From Methylobacter sp. BlB1 (GTDB lineage: Bacteria; Pseudomonadota; Gammaproteobacteria; Methylococcales; Methylomonadaceae), in the NCBI RefSeq assembly GCF_015476545.1, contig NZ_JADMKV010000021.1, positions 1 through 64,000 of the forward strand: DNA of 64,000 nt, read 5' to 3'. The position numbers and the translations under genes are program-made. Below the pieces are notes generated by a model. The model was not told the DNA's origin. It saw nothing but the letters and a program-made list of their open reading frames with translations, and did not search any database. This document shows, piece by piece, positions 43,280 through 52,914 of this stretch; positions within the stretch are counted from its first letter, which is position 1; each line of letters opens with the position of its first letter.

Positions 43280-43306
43280 GTAGACAGAATTAAACCGCAT
43301 AAGTTC
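43280..43306 (-). promoter_or_regulatory. Sigma-E-type promoter of rpoE
   Basis: On the minus strand: GAACTT (-35, 43301-43306), 16 bases, then TCTAC (-10, 43280-43284), close to the consensus GAACTT-N16-TCTGA. It lies about 22 bp before the rpoE start and would let sigma-E activate its own operon. Confidence 0.7.
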
Positions 43307-43418
43307 TTTTGATACAAAAAAATTGCTATCACTCTAAAAAGCTTTATTATCCATAAATAACAAGCAGCGAGCTAATTTAACGTAACATTAGCACAGTAAA
43401 ACATTTTTCTTTGATTCA

Positions 43419-45041
43419 ATGACAGCTTCTTTTATGCCTTATTCCACAAATTATGACGTCCTTGTTATCGGTAGCGGCGGCGCGGGCCTGAGTTTAGCGC
43501 TTAAATTGGCCGAGCACCCCATGCGAATTGCTGTTCTTTCAAAATTTGCCTTGACGTCCGGCAGTACCTATTACGCCCAAGGAGGCATCTCCGCAGTTTT
43601 TGATGCCGAGGATTCTATTGAATCCCATATTGAAGATACGCTGGATGCAGGTGCGGGACTCTGCAATCCTGAAATTGTAAGACTTACCGTTACGCACGGA
43701 AAAAGTTCTATAGACTGGTTACGCCAACAAGGCGTGCTGTTTACTGAAGAACAAACGCAGTCCGGCGAAACAAAACTGCATTTAAACCGGGAAGGCGGTC
43801 ATTCCCATCGCCGTATTGTACATACCAATGATGCAACAGGTAAAGCAGTGTCTTTATCGCTCATTGAACGCGCCAAAGAACATGCTAATATCGAATTGTT
43901 CGAGCATCATAATGTCGTCGATTTAATCACGGTACCAAACTCCGCCGCTTCTGCCAAGCGCGTAATAGGCGCCTATGTACTGGATGCCCAGACACATCAA
44001 GTCAAGACCATTGCCGCGCGAGTCGTCGTGCTGGCAACAGGGGGGGCCAATAAGGTATATCTTTACAGCACGAATCCGCAAAGCTCAACCGGCGACGGCA
44101 TTGCCTTAGCCTGGCGGGCGGGCTGCCGCGTCAGCAACATGGAGTTTATGCAGTTTCATCCGACCTGCCTTTACCATCCCCACCCTCAAGCCCGCTCTTT
44201 CCTGATCAGTGAAGCCGTCAGAGGCGAAGGTGGCAAGCTGATTCTGCCGGATGGCTCGCCTTTTATGCAGAATTTCGATCCCAGAGGCGAACTGGCGCCT
44301 CGCGATATCGTTGCCCGAGCCATAGACCACGAGATAAAAAAGCGAGGCATTGACTGTGTTTACCTGGACATCAGCCATAAATCGGAACAGTTTATACGGG
44401 AGCATTTCCCTACCATTTACCAACACTGTCTTGAATTCGGTATCGATATCACCAAAGAGCCTATTCCTGTCGTACCCGCGGCGCATTACACCTGCGGCGG
44501 CGTACTAACGGACAGCCATGCGCGTACCGATATCGACAATCTCTACGCCATAGGGGAAGTTGCCTGCACAGGTCTGCACGGAGCCAACCGCATGGCCAGC
44601 AACTCATTACTGGAATGCCTGGTTTTTGCTGATCTCGCCAGCGAGGATATTTTGCGGAAGCTTCCCGCTATCCCGGCCGTCCCCAATATTCCTGACTGGG
44701 ATGAATCGCAAGTCAGTGATTCAGATGAAGAAGTAGTGGTATCCCATAACTGGGACGAATTGCGTCATTTTATGTGGGATTATGTAGGCATCGTAAGAAC
44801 CGACAAACGCCTGAACAGAGCCATGAACCGGGTGGAACTGCTTAAAAAAGAAATTGCTGAATATTACGGCAACTTCCGTGTTACCAGCGATTTACTGGAA
44901 TTGCGCAATCTGGTCATAGTCGCAGAACTGATAATTCGCTGCGCTCAACAGCGGAAGGAAAGCCGGGGACTGCATTACACGCTGGATTATCCGGAGACAG
45001 ACAACAGCAAGCCAGCCCAAAACACTATTCTGTCGCCATAA
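43419..45041 (+). CDS. nadB: L-aspartate oxidase
   Basis: First step of de novo NAD synthesis: oxidises L-aspartate to iminoaspartate with FAD. The 540-residue protein has the FAD fold [17 protein letters not shown], the substrate block [12 protein letters not shown], and the second FAD part [30 protein letters not shown]. The C-terminal helical bundle is present. It is divergent from rpoE, as in many gammaproteobacteria. The start could be 5 codons later. Confidence 0.96.
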   Translation: MTASFMPYSTNYDVLVIGSGGAGLSLALKLAEHPMRIAVLSKFALTSGSTYYAQGGISAVFDAEDSIESHIEDTLDAGAGLCNPEIVRLTVTHGKSSIDWLRQQGVLFTEEQTQSGETKLHLNREGGHSHRRIVHTNDATGKAVSLSLIERAKEHANIELFEHHNVVDLITVPNSAASAKRVIGAYVLDAQTHQVKTIAARVVVLATGGANKVYLYSTNPQSSTGDGIALAWRAGCRVSNMEFMQFHPTCLYHPHPQARSFLISEAVRGEGGKLILPDGSPFMQNFDPRGELAPRDIVARAIDHEIKKRGIDCVYLDISHKSEQFIREHFPTIYQHCLEFGIDITKEPIPVVPAAHYTCGGVLTDSHARTDIDNLYAIGEVACTGLHGANRMASNSLLECLVFADLASEDILRKLPAIPAVPNIPDWDESQVSDSDEEVVVSHNWDELRHFMWDYVGIVRTDKRLNRAMNRVELLKKEIAEYYGNFRVTSDLLELRNLVIVAELIIRCAQQRKESRGLHYTLDYPETDNSKPAQNTILSP

Positions 45042-45057
45042 CTAACCTATAGGCGCG

Positions 45058-45492
45058 TTACAATTCCTTTAACAGCGACTGGACTTGACGCGCCGCCTGC
45101 TCGCAGTCTACGGCGGACTTCTCCACATCGCGACTCAACAGAAGCCCGACACTTAACCCGTCGCTGTCGCGGGATGCATATTCATTAAGAGGAGCGCATA
45201 TTTTGTGCATATGTTGCTCCGCTCTGATTAAAGTCACATGACTCCCCGGATCCCCTTCACTTTCCGTCAACATCATGACCTCACTCGTCATGCTGTTCTG
45301 TAAACGGAAAACATCTTCTACATAACGCGCAAACTCTTCCCTTGACTGCCTGTTTGCGCCATACCCAACGCCAAAAGGCGTTGCACACCCGGATAACATT
45401 ATCACCATAAAAATCAGTATGCAGCCATGAAAATCAACCGAGATCTTATTCCATTTTGCCATCTGATTTTTTACTTCGCCTAAAGAGTTCAT
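45058..45492 (-). CDS. Small lipoprotein of unknown function
   Basis: A 144-residue protein with a lipobox (MLSGC, Cys about residue 36) after a hydrophobic signal; a shorter start at 45462 would give a more usual signal length. The mature part is helical, with four cysteines in all. It converges on nadB with 16 bp between the stops. Function unknown. Confidence 0.65.
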   Translation of the reverse strand: MNSLGEVKNQMAKWNKISVDFHGCILIFMVIMLSGCATPFGVGYGANRQSREEFARYVEDVFRLQNSMTSEVMMLTESEGDPGSHVTLIRAEQHMHKICAPLNEYASRDSDGLSVGLLLSRDVEKSAVDCEQAARQVQSLLKEL

Positions 45493-45680
45493 TTAATCTT
45501 TTCAATATACTATAAATCCAGCCCGCTCGAGCAGAAAAGAAAGCTGTCAAACATAGGACCTTTGGAAACAATAAAATTCTTTTAATATTTTTACTGTTTT
45601 TGTATCATCCAGCTTATCTGAGTGTATACTTTTCCCAGCTCTAATATAATTATAATTCTAACAAACACGGTTTCGATCTG

Positions 45681-47075
45681 ATGGCTGAAAAAACAGTAAG
45701 CAAATATTTGCTCAACCTTGAAAAGAACTTTGCCAGTGACAATCCTGTATTACAGAGAGCGGCAAAAGTCTTCCATGAGCTTGATCAAATTGAATTCGAT
45801 CTAGGGCTGCTCGGCGATGATGAGACGACGGCTTGCAAGGATTCCTGGTGGCCGATCATCAGCCTGATCGGCGGCAACTCAACCGCGAAATCCGGGTTTA
45901 TTAACAGCTATTTAGGCTCAGAGTACATGCTCTCCGGGCTTCAGCCGTCCAGCCACAAATTTACTGTGCTGCTGCATAGCAGTCAAACCACCCCTACCAT
46001 TTTGCCAGGTACCGCTCTGGATGTTGATCACCGGTACCCGTTCTATCAGATCAGCCGCAAAATTGAACAGCAACAGCCGGGCGAAGGCGACCGCATCAAT
46101 TCTTATCTGGAATTGAAAACCATCAGCAGCGATCGGTTAAAAGGCAAACTATTCATTGATGCACCCAATATCAGCGCCGTATCGTCTAACTCGGTTGCCT
46201 CGCTATTAATGCGGCATACAATTGAATGTTCGGATCTGGTTTTAATTTTTACGGACGCCTTTGATTCAGCCGCACCGGTTGATGAATTGATTGAAACCAT
46301 CATTCGCCATCAAGATTCCAACAAATTTGTTTATATCATCAATGAACCAGCAGCGGCACTAAATCCGGCTCTTAACAATGAGATCATTTCTTCCTGGCAA
46401 AGAAAATTGTCAGGATTGGGCCTGAATACCGGACAATTTATTGTTCTATCTACCGTAGAAAATACAATCAGTCCTCAAAACCAGGCCGCTTTTGCCGCGA
46501 TAGATCAACGCATGGTCAATGTGGGCTACGACCGGTCATACCGTGTTCTGCACTCGCTGGAAAAAAGCATCCGTGAAATTGATAACACCGTGGTCCCGGA
46601 AGTCACAAAAGGCATTGCGATCTGGAAAGACCGCGTCAACTTTTCCACGCTGTTGATTTTGGGATTCATTATCACGTTTGCCCTCTTCGCCGAAATACAG
46701 ATGGGGATTCTGGATCTATTGATAGACCCGATCATTGGCCCAGCTATCCTGATTGTCCTGCTAGCCATAATCGTTCCGCTGCATATACTCATCAGCAAGT
46801 TACAAGCCAAATTAATCATTAAACAGTTAACCGCCAGACAGAAAGAACTTCACTTAATGGAAAACCTGGCCAAACTCTTTGAAAAAAATCTGACTTTTTC
46901 ACGCATGTTAATGCCGTTTACCGAGCCTGCCGGCTGGAACAAAAAAACCAAAGCCCGTCTATCTCAATTATCAAACAAAACCAAGGAACTGGTTCAGTTA
47001 TTGAATGATAGTTTTGGCACTTACAATGACCGGTCATCAAGCAATTATTTGGACTCGCTAAATTCAGCAAATTAA
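45681..47075 (+). CDS. Dynamin/EHD-like P-loop protein with two membrane helices
   Basis: A 464-residue protein. A P-loop-like GGNSTAKSGFIN (64-75) follows LIGG and is of the dynamin/EHD layout, where GQYSTGKTTFI is usual; here A-K replaces G-K. SSHKFTVLLHSS resembles the EHD 'T..F...M.G' switch I block, and LFIDAPNI resembles DTPG with N-I in place of G. The C-terminal third has two membrane helices (about 327-345 and 357-378) and a helical, lysine-rich end. It could be a membrane remodelling ATPase/GTPase; nucleotide binding is not certain. It is 39 bp upstream of a membrane protein gene. Confidence 0.65.
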   Translation: MAEKTVSKYLLNLEKNFASDNPVLQRAAKVFHELDQIEFDLGLLGDDETTACKDSWWPIISLIGGNSTAKSGFINSYLGSEYMLSGLQPSSHKFTVLLHSSQTTPTILPGTALDVDHRYPFYQISRKIEQQQPGEGDRINSYLELKTISSDRLKGKLFIDAPNISAVSSNSVASLLMRHTIECSDLVLIFTDAFDSAAPVDELIETIIRHQDSNKFVYIINEPAAALNPALNNEIISSWQRKLSGLGLNTGQFIVLSTVENTISPQNQAAFAAIDQRMVNVGYDRSYRVLHSLEKSIREIDNTVVPEVTKGIAIWKDRVNFSTLLILGFIITFALFAEIQMGILDLLIDPIIGPAILIVLLAIIVPLHILISKLQAKLIIKQLTARQKELHLMENLAKLFEKNLTFSRMLMPFTEPAGWNKKTKARLSQLSNKTKELVQLLNDSFGTYNDRSSSNYLDSLNSAN

Positions 47076-47114
47076 TCGAACCGTTAAGTCAACTCTGCAT
47101 CATCTTGTGGCTAT

Positions 47115-47612
47115 ATGGCTATTTTAAAGCAATATCTGGCGCTCTGCTGGTTTCAAAGCAACCCGCTGACGCTGCCTAGATCAGTTGATTTTTTCAAACA
47201 AAATTTCTGGTTCTACTATATTGTTGAATATTTCATACAGGTGAACATGGTGGATGATCCTGTAGAATCGTTTTATGAGGTTAGCCTGGAAACAGCGCTA
47301 ACCTTTTTATTTATAGGGATCATGCTGATCCTCAACAGGTCTCTGTATGTATTTATACAGGCATCAACCGCTTTTCTATTCTGTGAAAATGTCGTCGCTA
47401 TTTTTGTCGTACCGGTGATTGTCTGGCTGACCACTACCGATGATGCTTTAAGCTATTACACATTTGCCGCCTTGGCTTTATGGCAGTATGCGCTGATCGC
47501 TTACCTCATCCAGCGCATTCTGTCCATTAATCTTGTTGCCGCTCTGGTTTTATCCTTCCTTTATTTCATGGTGACTTACGGCGGTGCTTTCGCCCTGGCA
47601 CAGATCATATAG
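47115..47612 (+). CDS. Small integral membrane protein
   Basis: A 165-residue inner-membrane protein with about four helices (near 58-78, 90-106, 115-131 and 140-162). I do not recognise a family. It follows the dynamin-like gene by 39 bp on the same strand and is probably in the same transcript, so it may be that protein's partner. Confidence 0.6.
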   Translation: MAILKQYLALCWFQSNPLTLPRSVDFFKQNFWFYYIVEYFIQVNMVDDPVESFYEVSLETALTFLFIGIMLILNRSLYVFIQASTAFLFCENVVAIFVVPVIVWLTTTDDALSYYTFAALALWQYALIAYLIQRILSINLVAALVLSFLYFMVTYGGAFALAQII

Positions 47613-47628
47613 CGGCCGTTTGCCAGCC

Positions 47629-49128
47629 TCAGAATCGGTCCAGCTCGGGATGCGCCACCTCGCCCTGATGCACATGCATCGCCCCTAATTCAGCGCAGCG
47701 GTGCAGCGTCGGCACAGCCTTACCAGGATTGAGCAGGCCTTTTTCGTCAAATGCTCTCTTCACGGCATGAAGCTGGGTTAACTCGTTATCGTTAAACTGA
47801 ATACACATGTGATTGATCTTCTCGACGCCCACCCCATGCTCACCGGTAATCGTACCGCCTAATTCAACGCTCAATTTCAGAATGTCGCCGCCAAACTGTT
47901 CGGCTTTTTCCAGTTCCCCTTCATGATTGGCATTATATAAAATCAGCGGGTGCAAATTGCCGTCGCCGGCATGAAAGACATTCGCCACCGCTAAACCGTA
48001 TTTTTCGGATAACCTACTAATATCTTTCAGCACTTTTGCCAAAAAACGTCTGGGAATCGTACCGTCCATGCAATAATAATCCGGCGAAATGCGCCCGGCC
48101 GCAGGAAACGCCGCCTTGCGGCCTGCCCACATTTTTTGTCTCTCCTGCTCCGATTGGGCGACTCGGACATCTGTCGCGCCGCTGTCCGTTAACAGAGCGA
48201 TCGCTTTATCCAGTTCCTCTTCGACCTGCTCCCTCGTGCCATCCAGTTCGCACAGCAATATTGCTTCCGCATTGTCGGGATAACCTGCATGAATAAAATC
48301 TTCAGCCGCCTTAATCGCCGCCTTGTCCATCATCTCCAGACCAGCAGGAATCAGACCGCCCGCAATAATTGCCGCGACCGCCTGCCCGGCCTTTTCAGTA
48401 TCGTCAAAAGCTGCCAGCAAAACCTGCGCCAGTTCAGGAATGGGCAGCAATTTGACCGTTACTTCAACAACAATGCCCAGCATGCCTTCCGATCCAGCCA
48501 TTAATGACAGCAAATCCAAACCGGCACTATCCAGACCGTGCGAACCGATAGTGACGAGTTCGCCATCCATTGTCAGCATTTTAACGCGCAAGATATTATG
48601 CGTTGTCAGCCCGTATTTAAGGCAATGAACGCCACCCGAATTTTCGGCGACATTACCGCCTATCGTGCAGGCAATCTGCGATGAAGGATCAGGCGCATAA
48701 TAAAGCCCAAAAGGCGCAACCGCCTGTGAAATAGCCAAATTGCGCACGCCCGGTTGCACGACGGCCAGACGGTTGGCACTATCGATTTCAAGGATTTGGT
48801 TGAGCTTGGCCAAACTCAGCAAGACGCCGTTCGCTAACGGCACCGCCCCGCCCGCCAAGCCCGTCCCGGCCCCTCTGGCGACTACCGGCACACCCAACTG
48901 ATGGCAGAACCGAACGATGCGCTGAATTTGCTCGACTGTCTCGGGCAATACGACCAGCCACGGCATACAACGATAAGCCGACAAACCATCGCATTCGAAT
49001 GGCTTTAAGGCTTCCTTCTCAAAAATAATGGCTGCCTGAGGTAAAAACGTTTTAAATTCATTAATCAACACACTACGATCAATCTGATGCTGAATTGTTT
49101 CCGATGTGTGAGGCTGAATTGTTATCAT
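47629..49128 (-). CDS. glcD: FAD-linked oxidase, GlcD-like
   Basis: A 499-residue FAD-binding_4 plus FAD-oxidase C protein of the D-lactate/glycolate oxidase group. FAD block: PVVARGAGTGLAGGAVPL; SSQIACTIGGNVAENSGGVHCLKYG follows. The C-terminal half has FHAGDGNLHPL and GTITGEHGVGVEKI. Glycolate oxidase normally needs GlcE and GlcF, which are absent here, so the exact substrate (glycolate, D-lactate or another 2-hydroxyacid) is open. It is convergent to the membrane protein gene and divergent from yigZ. Confidence 0.88.
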   Translation of the reverse strand: MITIQPHTSETIQHQIDRSVLINEFKTFLPQAAIIFEKEALKPFECDGLSAYRCMPWLVVLPETVEQIQRIVRFCHQLGVPVVARGAGTGLAGGAVPLANGVLLSLAKLNQILEIDSANRLAVVQPGVRNLAISQAVAPFGLYYAPDPSSQIACTIGGNVAENSGGVHCLKYGLTTHNILRVKMLTMDGELVTIGSHGLDSAGLDLLSLMAGSEGMLGIVVEVTVKLLPIPELAQVLLAAFDDTEKAGQAVAAIIAGGLIPAGLEMMDKAAIKAAEDFIHAGYPDNAEAILLCELDGTREQVEEELDKAIALLTDSGATDVRVAQSEQERQKMWAGRKAAFPAAGRISPDYYCMDGTIPRRFLAKVLKDISRLSEKYGLAVANVFHAGDGNLHPLILYNANHEGELEKAEQFGGDILKLSVELGGTITGEHGVGVEKINHMCIQFNDNELTQLHAVKRAFDEKGLLNPGKAVPTLHRCAELGAMHVHQGEVAHPELDRF

Positions 49129-49157
49129 AAGTCATCGTCAATAAATGAGAGCTAACC

Positions 49158-49727
49158 ATGCATTGTGTCAAATCGAAACTGACAATTGAAGACACAATCA
49201 AAAAATCCCGTTTCATCGGAGTGATTGTTCCGTGCATCAGTGAGAACGAGGCATTGCTGAATCTTAAGCAACTGTATGCCGAACATCCCAACGCCAACCA
49301 CATCGCTTTCGCTTACCGCATCAAGGCCGACCACGGCTTTATCAGCCGTTTCCATGATGCGGGAGAACCCACTGGTACGGCCGGAAAACCCATTTTCCAG
49401 CATATCGAAGGCAAACAACTGATTAATCTGCTCATTGCCGTGATCCGCTATTTCGGAGGCGTCAAGCTGGGCGCAGGCGGATTGACGCGTGCTTATGGCA
49501 ACACCGCCAAAAGCGTTATCGAGGCGGCGGACATTCACCCGTTTGTGGAACTGGCAAGCGTCCGGCTAACGCTGGATTACAACCAAATGCAGCCGCTCGA
49601 GTACCAATTGAAAAAACTCGACGGCCAGATCGTAGAACAGGACTTTGCCGAGCAAGTCAAACTGCTGATTCAACTGCCGGCTGACAATGTGGCCCTATTG
49701 TTACAAAGCTTTCCGGGAAATGCTTGA
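49158..49727 (+). CDS. YigZ/IMPACT family protein
   Basis: A 189-residue protein of the UPF0029/IMPACT family: KKSRFIGVIVPC, HIAFAYRI, DAGEPTGTAGKPIF and IRYFGGVKLGAGGLTRAYG. Eukaryotic IMPACT regulates translation; the bacterial role is not settled. The C-terminal DUF1949-like part (LDYNQMQPLEYQLKKL) is present. It sits divergent from the glcD-like gene. Confidence 0.93.
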   Translation: MHCVKSKLTIEDTIKKSRFIGVIVPCISENEALLNLKQLYAEHPNANHIAFAYRIKADHGFISRFHDAGEPTGTAGKPIFQHIEGKQLINLLIAVIRYFGGVKLGAGGLTRAYGNTAKSVIEAADIHPFVELASVRLTLDYNQMQPLEYQLKKLDGQIVEQDFAEQVKLLIQLPADNVALLLQSFPGNA

Positions 49728-49733
49728 CAACCT

Positions 49734-50444
49734 TTAGCCGGGCTCGAAAATTGTCTGATAGGAAACATACATCAATGTTGAAACCAGCGCATATAAGACC
49801 GGCGTCAGCAACGGCATCATGCCGCCCCCGATGAATACGACGGCAAAGACAAAGCCTAGCAGTTTATAGATGGCGCTCAGATGTCGGGTAACAGCCTTAT
49901 TGCCCTGTTCCTTTGCCTGACTCCAGGTATAGCTTTTAAACAGCATCAGCGGGTAACTGAACCAGCTGGCGAACGTAGTCAGCATTAACAGAACGAAAAT
50001 AAGCGCCACGATTGCCGATGAATAAAGCCAGCCAGCCAGTTGCCGCAAGGACTTGTCGTCCATATTCTCAGGCGTCAACTCCCAATAATAGAAAAACTGG
50101 GCAATTTTTTCCCATTCCTCGCTATAAATATTGGCGGCCAGCCTGAAGACAAACCAGCAAAGCACGATGCTGAGAGCCGCCAGCACGGCTAATGGCAAAC
50201 TTTTACTGATCGCCCAGTAAAGACTGACCGAATGCCCGGCCGAACTTTTCAAATCAGTGTATTTTGCCACGCCGACACCGACGAACAGACTCGTCACCGC
50301 CAGAAAGACGCCCAAAGCCAATGATACACGCCCGACGCCTAACAGGAGGCCGATAACCAGCATGTATCCGATCCACACCAGAGGCTCACGGCCGATCAGC
50401 CAGAAAGCCTGACTGAGCCAACCGCTGAAGCTTGTCCTCTTCAC
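49734..50444 (-). CDS. Integral membrane protein of unknown function
   Basis: A 236-residue membrane protein with about six helices. The layout (two short helices near the start, a polar middle, then [19 protein letters not shown]) looks like the BPSS1780-type family of uncharacterised proteins, but this is uncertain. It overlaps trpS by 4 bp, so it is translationally coupled. Confidence 0.6.
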   Translation of the reverse strand: MKRTSFSGWLSQAFWLIGREPLVWIGYMLVIGLLLGVGRVSLALGVFLAVTSLFVGVGVAKYTDLKSSAGHSVSLYWAISKSLPLAVLAALSIVLCWFVFRLAANIYSEEWEKIAQFFYYWELTPENMDDKSLRQLAGWLYSSAIVALIFVLLMLTTFASWFSYPLMLFKSYTWSQAKEQGNKAVTRHLSAIYKLLGFVFAVVFIGGGMMPLLTPVLYALVSTLMYVSYQTIFEPG

Positions 50445-51454
50445 GCCGAGATCCGCGAAATACCAACGGCCTGGCGCAATTCCTTGATAAAAGGCACGCT
50501 GATCGCGCGCGCTTTTTCAGCGCCTTCCTGCAATTGCTGTTCAATGTGCTCCGGCGCCTGTATCAATGCCTCGTAACGCTCTCTTGACGGCGCAATTTGC
50601 TCATTGATATGCTCGAACAAGACCTGTTTCATTTCCCCCCAGCCTATGCCGTCCGCATAGCGCTGACGGATCTCGGCCACTTCCGATGGCGTAGCAAACG
50701 CCTTATAAATGCTGAATAACGTGCAGGTTTCCGGATCCTTGGGCTCGCCGGGCTCCAGGGAATTGGTCTTGATCTTATTGATCAGCTTGCGTAATTTTTT
50801 CTCAGGCTCGAACAAGGGAATGGTGTTGTTATAACTCTTGCTCATCTTTCGGCCATCCAGCCCCGCCAGGGTTGCGGCATTTTCATCGACAACCGCTTCA
50901 GGCAATACGAAGTGCTCGCCGTAAATATGATTGAAGCGTCCTGCGATATCTCTGGCCATTTCGATGTGCTGAATCTGATCCTTGCCAACCGGCACTTTAT
51001 GGGCATTAAACATCAGAATATCGGCAGCCATCAGAATCGGATAGCTGAACAGTCCCATGGTCACGCCTTTATCGGGATCGTTCTCGCCGCCCTCCTCGTT
51101 TTCGGCAACCGCCGCCTTATAGGCATGCGCCCTGTTCATCAAGCCTTTTGCCGTGACACAAGTCAGCAACCAGGTCAGCTCCATAATCTCGGGCACATCG
51201 GATTGCCGGTAAAACACGGCATTCGAGGTATCCAGTCCCAACGCCAGCCAGGTTGCCGCAATTTCAAGACTGGACTGACGAACCCGCTCCGGCTCCTGAC
51301 ATTTGATCAGCGCGTGATAGTCGGCAAGGAAGTAAAATGGCGAAACATGCGCATCTTTGCTGGCGGCAATCGCCGGCCTGATGGCGCCTACATAATTGCC
51401 CAAATGAGGCGTACCTGTGGTAGTAATTCCCGTTAAAATTGTTGCTTTGGTCAT
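50441..51454 (-). CDS. trpS: Tryptophanyl-tRNA synthetase
   Basis: Charges tRNA-Trp. A 337-residue class I synthetase: the HIGH-like motif is [11 protein letters not shown] (residues 12-22) and the KMSKS motif [32 protein letters not shown] block and a slightly long middle ([13 protein letters not shown]) are present. It is divergent from the PilZ gene. Confidence 0.96.
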   Translation of the reverse strand: MTKATILTGITTTGTPHLGNYVGAIRPAIAASKDAHVSPFYFLADYHALIKCQEPERVRQSSLEIAATWLALGLDTSNAVFYRQSDVPEIMELTWLLTCVTAKGLMNRAHAYKAAVAENEEGGENDPDKGVTMGLFSYPILMAADILMFNAHKVPVGKDQIQHIEMARDIAGRFNHIYGEHFVLPEAVVDENAATLAGLDGRKMSKSYNNTIPLFEPEKKLRKLINKIKTNSLEPGEPKDPETCTLFSIYKAFATPSEVAEIRQRYADGIGWGEMKQVLFEHINEQIAPSRERYEALIQAPEHIEQQLQEGAEKARAISVPFIKELRQAVGISRISA

Positions 51455-51563
51455 TCGATAATACTCAAGTCCGGTTGTGTTTGGTGTACCATATTACATA
51501 AATTCAGGCTAATATCCAGTAGCACACTCAATTAATAACCTTGCTGCAATTCATCACCCATCC

Positions 51564-51583
51564 GTGTACTTTTTATAGTACAC
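51564..51583. promoter_or_regulatory. Palindrome upstream of the PilZ gene
   Basis: GTGTAC-N8-GTACAC, a perfect 6-bp inverted repeat between trpS and the PilZ gene. This could be an operator for a dimeric regulator; no known site matches with certainty. Confidence 0.3.
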
Positions 51584-51650
51584 TGCGCCGCTAAAATGAT
51601 ACGGCTCATAGTAAACGCGATAACGAACAATATTTGGCAGGGGAAATCAT

Positions 51651-51950
51651 ATGATGGAATATGATGAAAAACGCAGCTATGCTCGCACCGAAGTAAACTG
51701 CGATATCATCTATAAACTCGCTGGCTCGAGTGAATATTATCGGGGGCGCTGTACATCGATCAGCGGCGCCAGCGTATCATTCACTGCCGACCGCTCTTTT
51801 GAACCCGGTAAAGCCATGGAGATCAATGTGATCCCTCACAATGCCATTACACCGCCGATGACGGCTTTTATTGAAGTAGTCAGAAGTACAAAACGTGAAA
51901 ATGATCGCTACGAAATTGCCGCTACCATACAAAGCATAAAAGGGAATTAA
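51651..51950 (+). CDS. PilZ-domain protein
   Basis: A 99-residue single-domain PilZ protein. The RxxxR motif is RSYAR (residues 8-12); the usual D/NxSxxG is reduced to SISGAS (residues 37-42). With the Asp and last Gly replaced, cyclic-di-GMP binding is doubtful. AGGGGA lies 7 bases before the start. It precedes the queD-like gene by 43 bp. Confidence 0.75.
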   Translation: MMEYDEKRSYARTEVNCDIIYKLAGSSEYYRGRCTSISGASVSFTADRSFEPGKAMEINVIPHNAITPPMTAFIEVVRSTKRENDRYEIAATIQSIKGN

Positions 51951-51993
51951 TCGCTTTTACTGTTAAAAACCACAAAGCTGTTTTACTTTAATT

Positions 51994-52398
51994 ATGTTTA
52001 CGATTACCAAAGAGGTCTATTTCTGCTACGGCCACCGGTTAATGAACCATCCGGGCAAATGCCGGAATCTGCATGGCCATAGCGTCAAAGCCTCGATTTC
52101 GATACAGCAGGCGCAACTTAACGAGCAAGGCATGGTCTGTGATTTCTCCGAGATCAAAGACTGTGTTGAAAGCTATATTGATCAGCACCTTGACCATAAT
52201 TTTCTGCTGCACCAGGATGATCCGATCATTCCCATGCTAATTGAAAACAATGAACGTTTTCTCGCGCTGGCCGAACACCCTACCGCCGAAGTGCTAAGCA
52301 AAATGATTTATCAACATCTGAAACAGGCAGGTTTTAATGTTGCTCAGGTCGTATTATGGGAGACGGCCAGCGCTAATGCCTGCTACAATGAGAACTGA
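51994..52398 (+). CDS. 6-pyruvoyl-tetrahydropterin synthase / QueD family
   Basis: A 134-residue zinc enzyme of the PTPS/QueD family. It has the catalytic-type CRNLHGH block (residues 23-29, the C-x3-H-G-H of QueD), zinc histidine GHRL near residue 13, and LDHNFLL further on. The family makes carboxytetrahydropterin for queuosine or related pterins. No other queuosine gene is nearby, so I leave the symbol open. It is 8 bp upstream of the DUF1249 gene. Confidence 0.85.
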   Translation: MFTITKEVYFCYGHRLMNHPGKCRNLHGHSVKASISIQQAQLNEQGMVCDFSEIKDCVESYIDQHLDHNFLLHQDDPIIPMLIENNERFLALAEHPTAEVLSKMIYQHLKQAGFNVAQVVLWETASANACYNEN

Positions 52399-52406
52399 TA
52401 TCCGCT

Positions 52407-52859
52407 ATGGGCCTTCTTAATCCGATCAACAAGTCATTCTGCCTGGAACAAGTCTGTGCGTCCAACTACCACAAGCTATTCCAGCTGATTCCCGACCTGC
52501 TGGCTTTCAGAGAACAAGCCATCGGTCTTGCACCTGACAAAACCACGCTGCACCTGGAAGTCATTGAGCGCACGCCCTATACCATGACCGTGGATCTAAG
52601 CCATTGCTTCAAAAAAAACCGCCATGAACTTCTGGAGCCTGCCGTAAAAATAAGGATCTATCTTGATGCGCAGCTGGCGGAAGTGCTTAGCGACCACGCC
52701 CGGGAAAGCGTGCCGCGCACATTCAAAGACCCGGGCTTGAGCATTGAAATCATGAATTACAAATGGCGTCTGAACTATTTTCTGCAAAAATGGCTGGACC
52801 ACTGTTTAAAACATCACTACCAATTCAGCAATAAACCATCGATAGAAGCCTTGGCATGA
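52407..52859 (+). CDS. DUF1249 family protein (YqiB-like)
   Basis: A 150-residue soluble protein, with the family blocks NYHKLFQLIPDL, TMTVDLSHCF and RIYLDAQLAEVL. The role is unknown. It follows the QueD-like gene closely. Confidence 0.88.
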   Translation: MGLLNPINKSFCLEQVCASNYHKLFQLIPDLLAFREQAIGLAPDKTTLHLEVIERTPYTMTVDLSHCFKKNRHELLEPAVKIRIYLDAQLAEVLSDHARESVPRTFKDPGLSIEIMNYKWRLNYFLQKWLDHCLKHHYQFSNKPSIEALA

Positions 52860-52914
52860 AACCCTGCCAGATCAGCTAAAAGCAGCCCCAAGCTTCGCCC
52901 GCCATAAACTTGCC

